Part shown: positions 1 through 5,927 of the stretch, one piece after another
Position numbering within the stretch: position 1 is the stretch's first letter
Layout of the letters: the number at the start of each line of letters is the position of its first letter
Assembly: GCA_024277835.1 (NCBI GenBank)
Contig: JAJRUK010000289.1
Location: forward strand, 1 to 8,044
From: Planctomycetota bacterium
Lineage (GTDB): Bacteria; Planctomycetota; Phycisphaerae; UBA1845
DNA: 8,044 bases
Direction of reading: 5' to 3'
Translations under genes and position numbers: made by a program
The notes under the pieces: model-generated
The model's database searches: none
What the model was told of the DNA's origin: nothing
The model's input: the letters and a program-made list of their open reading frames with translations, nothing else

Positions 1-2
1 GC

Positions 3-677
3 ACGGGCACCTGGAACAACCTTCGCCCGTGGGAGTTCAGCACCATCGCTAGCACCGCGACGGCCATTGGTGTCGCAGGGCAAGATGCGCTTTTCACCCA
101 GGCGATCCTCGACGGTCTCAACACGCTCGACAACTCGCAGCCCTTCGTCGTCTACAGTGACATCATCGGTCTGGCGGGCGGCGTGCGCGGCCTCGCGCTC
201 ACCGGAACCACGACGTTCCCGCCGATCGCCAGCCCCCTTCATCCGTTGATCAACGGGATCGACAACCTGAAGGATCTCGCCGACGTGCTTGCGGGTCTGC
301 AAACATCCAACGGCGCTTGGTATTGGCACTCGAATCTCCCGGGCCCGACGGCTGGAGATACCGATGCTCAGTCCACCGCTTACGCCGTCATGGCGCTTGT
401 CGCAGCCGACCCGCTCGTTTCTTCTGATTACTCCAGAAACACCTGGAAGGGTGCAATGTGGAGCGAAGGCGTCCGATTGGCTGACGGCGGGTTTGCAAGC
501 TGGCCCGGTGGAACATCGAACGTCGAGGTTGAGGGCGAAATACTCTCAGCATTCGCCGCCGCGGGTGCTCCGACGGTTCCGTCCGTATCGACGTGGGGTC
601 TGATCGCCCTGACGCTCGCCGGAATGATCCTCGGCACGCGCATGTTCATCCGGGCGCGGACGACCCAGAGCGCCTAG
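3..677 (+). CDS. Toroid-repeat secreted protein with IPTL-like C-terminal sorting signal (5' partial)
   Basis: The reading frame is open from the window edge, so the start and signal peptide are missing; 224 residues remain. The visible part resembles alpha/alpha-toroid repeats of the prenyltransferase/squalene-oxidase type: helical segments alternate with QW-like turns, at fragment residues about 100-106 (LQTSNGAWYW) and about 160-170 (ADGGFASWPGG). The C terminus has the three parts of an exosortase substrate: VPSVSTWG at residues 192-199, a hydrophobic helix (GLIALTLAGMILG), and a basic tail containing TRMFIRAR. This matches the IPTLxxWG-CTERM class, which is processed by exosortase H; that enzyme is encoded next. 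It is inferred that the protein is exported, cleaved near this signal and attached to or released from the envelope. Stops TAG and TAA stand back to back at 675-680. The catalytic or binding role of the toroid is unknown; such domains also occur in non-enzymatic surface proteins. Confidence 0.8.
   Translation, partial: TGTWNNLRPWEFSTIASTATAIGVAGQDALFTQAILDGLNTLDNSQPFVVYSDIIGLAGGVRGLALTGTTTFPPIASPLHPLINGIDNLKDLADVLAGLQTSNGAWYWHSNLPGPTAGDTDAQSTAYAVMALVAADPLVSSDYSRNTWKGAMWSEGVRLADGGFASWPGGTSNVEVEGEILSAFAAAGAPTVPSVSTWGLIALTLAGMILGTRMFIRARTTQSA
576..662 (+). other. IPTLxxWG-type protein sorting signal (variant VPSVSTWG)
   Basis: This segment encodes the C-terminal sorting domain of the toroid protein. 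VPSVSTWG takes the place of the consensus IPTLSEWG: Pro, Ser, Trp and Gly are kept, and Val replaces Ile and Leu. A hydrophobic stretch of about 14 residues and an Arg-containing tail follow at once. Exosortase H directly downstream supports the assignment. Confidence 0.75.
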
Positions 678-710
678 TAAGTTTCATGGCGACTGACGTT
701 GGTGATTGGT

Positions 711-716
711 TACAAT
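711..716 (+). promoter_or_regulatory. Candidate -10 box (TACAAT) of exosortase gene
   Basis: TACAAT ends 7 bases before the ATG at 724. A transcript starting at the usual distance would begin at or next to the start codon. No good -35 hexamer is seen at 16-18 bases, so support is modest. Confidence 0.3.
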
Positions 717-723
717 AGCCCGC

Positions 724-1338
724 ATGCGTCAGACGCCCGACAGGAAGAAAGAGACGAAGTCTCAAGAAACCCAAGGGAAAAGTAGTACCCCTGCCCAAAA
801 GGGCGAGGCGACGCGGCCAATGGACCGACGCCCCGCCCTTTTGTTTATACTCGCACTCGCGTTTTGTATGCTGGCGTTCAACCTGCTCCTCTATCGTAAC
901 GTCGCCACCGGTCAGGCGTGGGAGACGTACCTGTCCGCCAACGCACGTTGCGCTGGATGGGTGCTCGAAACACTCGGGGAACCGGTCAAGGCGATCGGCG
1001 CTTCCCTCCGCTCGCCCAAGTTTAATCTGGACATCAAGAGCGGCTGCGACAGCGTGCAGGCCTCCGCGTTTCTCGTCTTCGCGATTCTGCTTTCGCCGAT
1101 CGGCGTGCGCTTTCGTTTGCGGCTTCTGCCCGTAGCGTATGGCGTCGTCTTTCTCGCGGTGCTCAATATCTTTCGCATCGTGACGCTCTACTTCGCTGGC
1201 GTGCATCTGGTGAAGTGGTTCGATTTCATCCATGGCGAGCTTTGGCAAGGCCTGTTTACCCTTGCCCCGCTTATCTGGTGGCTCGCCTGGACGCAGCGAA
1301 ACCTTGCTGGAAGAAAAACCCGTGCCCAAGCGTCCTGA
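724..1338 (+). CDS. xrtH: Exosortase H (IPTLxxWG-CTERM-specific transpeptidase/protease)
   Basis: A 204-residue integral membrane protein of the exosortase/archaeosortase family, which cleaves C-terminal sorting signals of exported proteins at the outer face of the cytoplasmic membrane. The family's catalytic triad is visible: Cys108 in SGCDSVQASAF, Arg151 in LNIFRIVTLYF and His170 in FDFIHGELWQ. About 30 basic, polar N-terminal residues precede the first membrane helix (around residues 36-56); further helices lie around 109-126, 134-160 and 176-192. The assignment to XrtH rests on the neighbouring gene carrying its cognate IPTL-type signal and on the membrane protein downstream. ATG 724 was chosen; a TTG at 706 would overlap the candidate -10 box, and ATG 820 (172 residues) is also possible because it would begin just before the first helix. 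There is no clear Shine-Dalgarno site. The 3' end overlaps the next gene by 17 bases, indicating co-transcription. Confidence 0.87.
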   Translation: MRQTPDRKKETKSQETQGKSSTPAQKGEATRPMDRRPALLFILALAFCMLAFNLLLYRNVATGQAWETYLSANARCAGWVLETLGEPVKAIGASLRSPKFNLDIKSGCDSVQASAFLVFAILLSPIGVRFRLRLLPVAYGVVFLAVLNIFRIVTLYFAGVHLVKWFDFIHGELWQGLFTLAPLIWWLAWTQRNLAGRKTRAQAS

Positions 1339-1951
1339 CAACTCAGCCATTGCGTTCGGAATCAAAGCGCTGGCGTTCTACGTCCTCTTGGTTTTTCCCT
1401 GGCCCGGGGCGGTCGAGTTGTATTCGTCCGCCTTTCGCGGCATCGCAAACGCAGCGTTGACGGATACGTTCACGGGCGCTCGCGTTCGCTTTGATCCGAT
1501 GGAGACCCCCGTCGGAACGCTCAACACCAAACTCACACTAACCAACCGCGAAACCCGGGCCTTCGTTCGAAAGGACGTCACACCCTGGCGAGCGGCGTAC
1601 CTCCCTACCGCGACGATCATCGCACTCCTGCTCGCCCTGCCCGTTTCGTTTCGCAAGAGAGCTATCCTCACCGCTTGGGGATTCATCGCGATTCACGGCT
1701 TCCTCATCGCTCGCGTACTGATCCTCATCGCAAACGGTCTCAACGGACCAGGCCCCGCCGCGACCCTCACCCTCGGACCGACCGCCAGTCGAGCGCTCGC
1801 CAATGCGAACTCGATTTTCGTCGAGACCACCACCGTCACATTCATCGTTCCCGCCATGATCTGGATGGTCGTCACGATGGCAGCCGGCGTTTGGCCTTTC
1901 GCCGCTCGCCCTCGCCGCCCCGACCATGTCAGCCCAAACCGACCTTCCTGA
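1322..1951 (+). CDS. Probable exosortase H-associated membrane protein
   Basis: A 209-residue protein with about four membrane helices, near residues 16-34, 93-110, 117-139 and 172-194, and a polar loop of about 55 residues between the first two. The loop contains RVRFDP and an Arg/Thr-rich stretch. I recognise no catalytic motif. Position is the main clue: it begins inside the last codons of the exosortase H gene, and exosortase H loci are known to carry a dedicated membrane partner in this place. I infer it helps the exosortase or its substrate in the membrane. The GTG at 1322 was chosen because GGAAGA at 1309-1314 gives a Shine-Dalgarno site 7 bases upstream and the first helix follows directly. 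An ATG at 1232 would add 30 residues of unlikely sequence read from inside the exosortase gene. The C-terminal 15 residues are Arg/Pro rich and probably cytoplasmic. Confidence 0.65.
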   Translation: MPKRPDNSAIAFGIKALAFYVLLVFPWPGAVELYSSAFRGIANAALTDTFTGARVRFDPMETPVGTLNTKLTLTNRETRAFVRKDVTPWRAAYLPTATIIALLLALPVSFRKRAILTAWGFIAIHGFLIARVLILIANGLNGPGPAATLTLGPTASRALANANSIFVETTTVTFIVPAMIWMVVTMAAGVWPFAARPRRPDHVSPNRPS

Positions 1952-1972
1952 GTCCAACGTGACCCGATCGAG

Positions 1973-2001
1973 TTGGGCGCTTTGGATACATCTCCTATGA
2001 T
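1973..2001 (+). promoter_or_regulatory. Sigma70-like promoter of the ABC-F gene
   Basis: TTGGGC (1973-1978) and TATGAT (1996-2001) are separated by 17 bases, the optimal spacing. The -10 box ends 6 bases before the ATG at 2008, so transcription would start at or within a base or so of the start codon, giving a leaderless or nearly leaderless mRNA. No Shine-Dalgarno sequence lies in the gap. Confidence 0.5.
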
Positions 2002-2007
2002 GTTGCC

Positions 2008-3909
2008 ATGGCAGTCGTGAATGTTCAAAACGTGACCAAGCAGTTCGGCGGGCAGATCGTCCTCGCCGGCGTCTCCCTGGAGATCGCCCCGCGCGAGTGC
2101 GTGGGTCTCATCGGGACCAACGGCGCGGGCAAAACCACCCTTTTTCGCATCATGGCCGGCGAAATCCCCCCGGACACCGGTACGGTCACCCTCTCGCGAG
2201 GCATGGACATCGGCTACCTCCCCCAGGAGCACGCAAGCGCGTCCGATCGCACCCTCCACGAAGAAGTGGGTCGCGCCTTTGACGAGTTACTCGCGATGGA
2301 GGCGAAACTGCACGCCCTGGCCGATCAGATCGCCGCCGCCCACGACACCCCCGGCGTCACAGAACTGATGAACGCCTACGACCGCCTGCACGCTCGTTTT
2401 GAGATCGCCGGCGGGCATACGTTCGAGGTTCGCCTCAACGAAATCCTCGGCGGGCTTGGCTTTACCGAAGTGGACCATCAAAAGCCCATGTCGCAACTTT
2501 CGGGCGGTCAGCGCTGCCGCGCGTCGCTCGCGCGCCTGCTGCTTGAGGACAAGACGTTCCTACTACTGGACGAACCCACCAACCACCTCGACATCGACGC
2601 TACGCGCTGGCTCGAAAAATACCTTGCACGGCACGAAGGACCGGTCGTTGTCATCTCGCACGACCGTTACCTGCTCGACCGACTCTGCAACCGGATTGTC
2701 GAGGTCGAACGAGGCCGAGCGAACAGCTTCGCTGGCAACTACACGCGCTACGCCGAAACCAAAGGACTGATGAGGCTCACGCAGGAGCGAGAGTTCGAAA
2801 AAGATCGCGCCTTTATCGAAAAAGAGCGTGCGTTCATCACCAAACACATCTCCGGTCAACGAACCAAAGAAGCCCAAGGTCGGCGAACCAGACTCGAACG
2901 CCGACTCGCCGCCGGGGAGTTCGTCACCGAACAAACGACCACCCACCAATCCGCAGCCATCGGTTTCAGCGAAGCAAACAACTCTGCTTCGACCGCCCTT
3001 CGTTGTGACGACGTGGCGATCGGATACGGCGACGTCACTCTCGCCAAAGACTTGAACTTTCAACTCGCCCCCGCAGAGCGTTTCGCGATCACCGGTCCCA
3101 ACGGAACGGGCAAGACGACATTCCTCCGATCGCTCCTCGGCGAAGTCGATTTACTCGCCGGAGAGTTCCAGTTCGCCCCAAGACTAAGCATTGGCTACTA
3201 CGCCCAGAATGAAGAACCTGAGGACCCCAAACGACTCGTGCTCGAGGAACTTCGACAAGCGTACCCCGAGCTAACCGAACAAAAAGCACGCAACATCCTC
3301 GCGTCGTTTCTCTTTCGCGGCGACGACGTCTTCAAACCCATCGGGGCGCTCTCCGGCGGCGAACAGTCGCGCGTTCGCCTCGCCAAGCTGATCTTAAGCA
3401 ACCCGGATGTGCTCATCCTCGACGAGCCTACAAACCATCTGGACATCCCATCCCGCGAAAGACTCGAAGAAGCCCTGCAATCTTTCAACGGCACCATCAT
3501 CACAGTGAGTCACGATCGCTACTTCCTCGATCAGATCGCACAACGACTCCTGATGCTCAGGCCCGACAAACACGGCATCTATCGAGGTGGCTACACTGAT
3601 TATCTTCGTACCGTAGAACAAGCAGAACGATCCAACGCAACCTCGAAGACTAAGTCGAAAAAGCCCAAGCAGAAAAAACCAAAGACCCAGCGCAAAAAGT
3701 CGTCGCCCTACGATACGTTCTCAGTTGAACAACTCGAAGAGAAAGTTCTCGAAAAAGAAATGAAACTTGCCGAGTTACAAGAGAAATTCGGCGACCCGAA
3801 AATCTGCAAAGACGCCGACCGGCTCGCAGAACTTAAAGAAGACGTCGAAGACATGACAAGAGAACTTGCCGAGGTCGACCAAGCCTGGCAGCAACGAGCC
3901 GCGCAGTAG
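2008..3909 (+). CDS. ABC-F family ribosome-associated ATPase (Uup/YheS-like)
   Basis: A soluble 633-residue protein with two ABC ATPase domains and no membrane segments, as in ABC-F translation factors, which bind near the ribosomal E site. Domain 1 has Walker A GTNGAGKTT (Lys42), signature LSGGQ at 164 and Walker B LLLDEPTNHLD (Asp188, Glu189). Domain 2 has Walker A GPNGTGKTT (Lys369), signature LSGGE at 448 and Walker B LILDEPTNHLD (Asp472, Glu473). The charged linker at about 240-312 corresponds to the P-site tRNA interaction motif. A Lys-rich spacer (about 546-572) leads to a C-terminal coiled coil (about 573-633), as in Uup and YheS; the length is close to theirs (about 635). All catalytic residues are present, so it should be an active ATPase. 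It could be a housekeeping factor or an antibiotic-protection type; nothing here favours resistance. It heads a likely operon with the two kinases downstream. Confidence 0.93.
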   Translation: MAVVNVQNVTKQFGGQIVLAGVSLEIAPRECVGLIGTNGAGKTTLFRIMAGEIPPDTGTVTLSRGMDIGYLPQEHASASDRTLHEEVGRAFDELLAMEAKLHALADQIAAAHDTPGVTELMNAYDRLHARFEIAGGHTFEVRLNEILGGLGFTEVDHQKPMSQLSGGQRCRASLARLLLEDKTFLLLDEPTNHLDIDATRWLEKYLARHEGPVVVISHDRYLLDRLCNRIVEVERGRANSFAGNYTRYAETKGLMRLTQEREFEKDRAFIEKERAFITKHISGQRTKEAQGRRTRLERRLAAGEFVTEQTTTHQSAAIGFSEANNSASTALRCDDVAIGYGDVTLAKDLNFQLAPAERFAITGPNGTGKTTFLRSLLGEVDLLAGEFQFAPRLSIGYYAQNEEPEDPKRLVLEELRQAYPELTEQKARNILASFLFRGDDVFKPIGALSGGEQSRVRLAKLILSNPDVLILDEPTNHLDIPSRERLEEALQSFNGTIITVSHDRYFLDQIAQRLLMLRPDKHGIYRGGYTDYLRTVEQAERSNATSKTKSKKPKQKKPKTQRKKSSPYDTFSVEQLEEKVLEKEMKLAELQEKFGDPKICKDADRLAELKEDVEDMTRELAEVDQAWQQRAAQ

Positions 3910-3941
3910 CCGTATCGCCAAAGGAACGCCGCCAAACAACC

Positions 3942-4661
3942 ATGACAACCCTGACCAGCGAAAAACAAAGCTTCTCCCTCTGCGACTTCAAAGACCTCGA
4001 CGCTGTCTTTGCGATCGAGGGCGACGACATGCGCACGCATCGAGGCCGAAGCGTCGTCGCGATTACGGTCGAGGGTCAGCGACATTTTCTCAAACGATTC
4101 TGGTTCGACTCTCGGCAACCGTTCAAACGAAACGTCGCCCGCGGACTGCATGAGCTTCGCATGATCGATTGGCTCAACAGCAGCGGATTTCTAGGCCCAA
4201 ACGTCGTCCGCCGAGGTCGCGGCGGTCCCGGTCCTTTTTCGACGCGTATGTTCTTTCTCATGCAAGAAGTCCCCGGTGAAACCGCGCTCGAAACTGCATG
4301 GCGACTCGATCAAAAAAATGCCGCGAGCTTGCTCGATGACGTTGCAACCTTTGCTGCGACGCTTCACGACACAGGTTATTGCCATACCGACTTCTCCGAG
4401 CGACATATCTTCGTCGGCGGCACCGACAACGAGCGCACCTTTCGTCTGATTGACGTTGAACGTGCATCGGTCAACTGCGCAAGTGAAGGTCGGTTTGCAT
4501 CCGACCTCGCGACACTGGCCGCGAGCGTCATGGACGACCGCCTGCGAGATGCAATTCGTATGAGCGTCATCGACCGTTACATCAAAGCGAGAACAACCCT
4601 CCCCAATACGGTTGATTTTCGACGCATCTTTGAACAAGCGAAACCGACAAAGGCGTTTTGA
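3942..4661 (+). CDS. WaaP-like (Kdo/heptose-type) small-molecule kinase
   Basis: A 239-residue soluble kinase of the lipopolysaccharide kinase (Kdo/WaaP/InaA) family, which phosphorylates inner-core sugars of lipopolysaccharide at the cytoplasmic side. Key residues are visible: Lys51 in HFLKRFW for ATP, catalytic Asp150 in HTDFSERHIF, and metal-binding Asp171 in LIDVERA. His155 takes the place of the Asn found in protein kinases; this is normal for WaaP, whose motif is HRDxYxCHFL. There is no signal peptide or membrane segment. The real substrate is unknown; a lipid or envelope glycan sugar is inferred from the family. AAGGAA at 3921-3926 is 15 bases before the ATG, rather far for a Shine-Dalgarno site. 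The gene lies 32 bases after the ABC-F gene and 3 bases before the next kinase, so it probably shares their transcript. Confidence 0.8.
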   Translation: MTTLTSEKQSFSLCDFKDLDAVFAIEGDDMRTHRGRSVVAITVEGQRHFLKRFWFDSRQPFKRNVARGLHELRMIDWLNSSGFLGPNVVRRGRGGPGPFSTRMFFLMQEVPGETALETAWRLDQKNAASLLDDVATFAATLHDTGYCHTDFSERHIFVGGTDNERTFRLIDVERASVNCASEGRFASDLATLAASVMDDRLRDAIRMSVIDRYIKARTTLPNTVDFRRIFEQAKPTKAF

Positions 4662-4664
4662 ACG

Positions 4665-5630
4665 GTGAGAACGACAGCGACGACAACCAGCGATGCGATA
4701 GACCAGTCGCCGCCCCAAATAACAACCGTTTCCATCCCCGGCGGCCTGCGAGGGATCGTCGCGACCGAAATAAGCGCCGCATCTGCAACAATCCAATCCC
4801 TTCCCGATCAAGAAACGTGGTGCGACCTCATCGCGTCGATCGTCAACGACTCGTCCTCGCTCCCTGGCTATGAAGTCCTCAAATACTCCGGCGGAAACGA
4901 GGTCTTTCGCGCAACACTCACTTGGGGATCGGGCGATACATCAGAATCCATCGACGTCGTGTGCAAGAAAACCGTCTCGCCGGGCGGTCTCAAAGGGCTG
5001 GCCGATTCTTTCCGCAGCTCGCGAGCACGAAAGAACTTCGACCGCGGGTTACTCCTGATGACCGCCAATATCGCGACGCCGCTCCCGCTCGCCGCGATCG
5101 ATCGCGCCCGCCCGCGAACCAACTGGCTCATCACCGAATTCCTCCCCGACCTCGTCGATCTCGACCGAATCGCCCTCGCCGACTTGCCCCAGATTCCCAG
5201 CGACCAGCAGCGAGAAACCAAAGACGCGATCATCAAGGCAACCAGCAACCTGTTCGCCCGCCTCGAAAAAGGCAACCTCTTTCACCGCGACTTGAAAGCT
5301 TCCAACATCCTCCTCGACGGCTGGCAACGCCCCGACCACCCCGACCACCCCGACAAGCCGCTGCGCACCTTGCTCGTAGACCTCGACGGATTGCACAAAA
5401 CCGCCCGCACCGACAGCACGCGATGGAAACCTCTCATCCGCCTCGCCGCGAGCCTGCGGGACTACCCCAGCCTCTCCCGCACCGATTTCGTCCGATTCCT
5501 CAAAACCTACCTGGCCACTACGGATGACCCTGCCTGGCGAGACCATTTCCGCCGTCTTTCGCAGCAGGCGGAGCAATACGCGGAAAAATCACGCGCTCGA
5601 AAAGCCCACAAGCTAGATGGATACACCTGA
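4665..5630 (+). CDS. Second kinase of the WaaP/protein-kinase-like fold
   Basis: A 321-residue soluble kinase-fold protein. The ATP-binding Lys is 101 or 102 in VVCKKTV, the catalytic loop is HRDLKASNILL at 207-217 (Asp209, Asn214), and the metal Asp is 239 in LVDLDGL. A DLDG replaces the DFG of protein kinases, and no APE motif follows, so it fits the lipopolysaccharide kinase/InaA group better than Ser/Thr protein kinases. The catalytic loop keeps Asn, unlike the WaaP-like neighbour, so the two are distinct in type and not a recent duplication. A short PDHPDHPDK insertion lies between the catalytic loop and the DLDG motif. The first ~60 residues are Thr/Ser rich and show no domain. The GTG start at 4665 is 3 bases after the preceding stop, with AAAGG at 4649-4653 as a possible ribosome site. 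Substrate unknown; the tight coupling suggests it works with the WaaP-like kinase on an envelope molecule. Confidence 0.75.
   Translation: MRTTATTTSDAIDQSPPQITTVSIPGGLRGIVATEISAASATIQSLPDQETWCDLIASIVNDSSSLPGYEVLKYSGGNEVFRATLTWGSGDTSESIDVVCKKTVSPGGLKGLADSFRSSRARKNFDRGLLLMTANIATPLPLAAIDRARPRTNWLITEFLPDLVDLDRIALADLPQIPSDQQRETKDAIIKATSNLFARLEKGNLFHRDLKASNILLDGWQRPDHPDHPDKPLRTLLVDLDGLHKTARTDSTRWKPLIRLAASLRDYPSLSRTDFVRFLKTYLATTDDPAWRDHFRRLSQQAEQYAEKSRARKAHKLDGYT
5330..5356 (+). repeat. Three 9-base tandem repeats inside the second kinase gene
   Basis: CCCCGACCA occurs at 5330-5338 and 5339-5347, with a near copy CCCCGACAA at 5348-5356. They encode the PDHPDHPDK stretch. The unit is a multiple of three, so copy-number change would keep the frame. 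Confidence 0.8.
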
Positions 5631-5927
5631 TCCATCCGGCGAGATTGCAGGATCGGGCTGGATCGCGTGGCGATCGCCGCTATCGGACCCTCCAGCCAGC
5701 CCGCCGCCAAGCCGATCAATCATGTTTGCGGGCGAAACGTGGCCGTCAAATAAGGAGCGGGATTTTGTCATTCGTGCTAAGATCGCTACCCTCTGGCCAA
5801 TCTCGGAAGGGGTTCGTTCGTTTCGGGCTATAATATAGACCGGCTCCTGATGAGATATTGGGTACGCGTTAGGCGGCTCCAGACGGAACGTTTGTCGTAA
5901 CTTTTTGAAACCGATTGGGTAGTAGCG
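5631..5927 (+). promoter_or_regulatory. 297-base intergenic region with hairpin, -10 box and kinase leader
   Basis: No convincing gene lies here. The left part holds an inverted repeat GGCTGGA (5656-5662) / TCCAGCC (5691-5697) enclosing a small hairpin GATCGC-GTG-GCGATC (5661-5675). This may mark the end of the kinase operon, though no T-run follows. The middle is featureless to me. TATAAT at 5829-5834 (next entry) probably starts transcription of the Ser/Thr kinase gene. The remaining ~85 bases would form its leader. This contains CGGCTCC twice (5841-5847, 5874-5880) and ATTGGGTA twice (5857-5864, 5914-5921) in alternating order. Confidence 0.5.
5829..5834 (+). promoter_or_regulatory. Consensus -10 box (TATAAT) upstream of the Ser/Thr kinase gene
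   Basis: A perfect TATAAT sits in an otherwise GC-rich sequence 93 bases before the TTG start. No -35 hexamer is seen at 16-18 bases upstream (the region reads GGAAGGGG) and no extended -10 TG is present, so it may depend on an activator or another sigma factor. Confidence 0.4.

Noticed and set aside
706..723. TTG at 706 as start of exosortase H
   Set aside because: It adds only six residues, has no ribosome site and would run through the candidate -10 box; ATG 724 is preferred.
1232..1321. ATG at 1232 as start of the exosortase-associated protein
   Set aside because: The extra 30 residues are read from inside the exosortase gene around its catalytic His and look unlike a signal or helix. 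GTG 1322 has a good ribosome site and precedes the first helix.
646..1365. Long minus-strand open frame opposite the exosortase H gene
   Set aside because: Its translation is highly charged with no recognisable domain, whereas the plus strand encodes an exosortase with all catalytic residues. GC-rich codon bias opens antisense frames.
5670..5679. GGCGATCGCC palindrome as a regulator site or HIP1-like repeat
   Set aside because: Only one copy was noticed; GCGATCGC words are expected by chance in GC-rich DNA. Kept only as part of the hairpin description.
5617..5838. 73-codon plus-strand frame after the second kinase gene
   Set aside because: Overlaps the kinase end by 14 bases, lacks a ribosome site, shows no domain and runs through the candidate promoter; composition looks non-coding.
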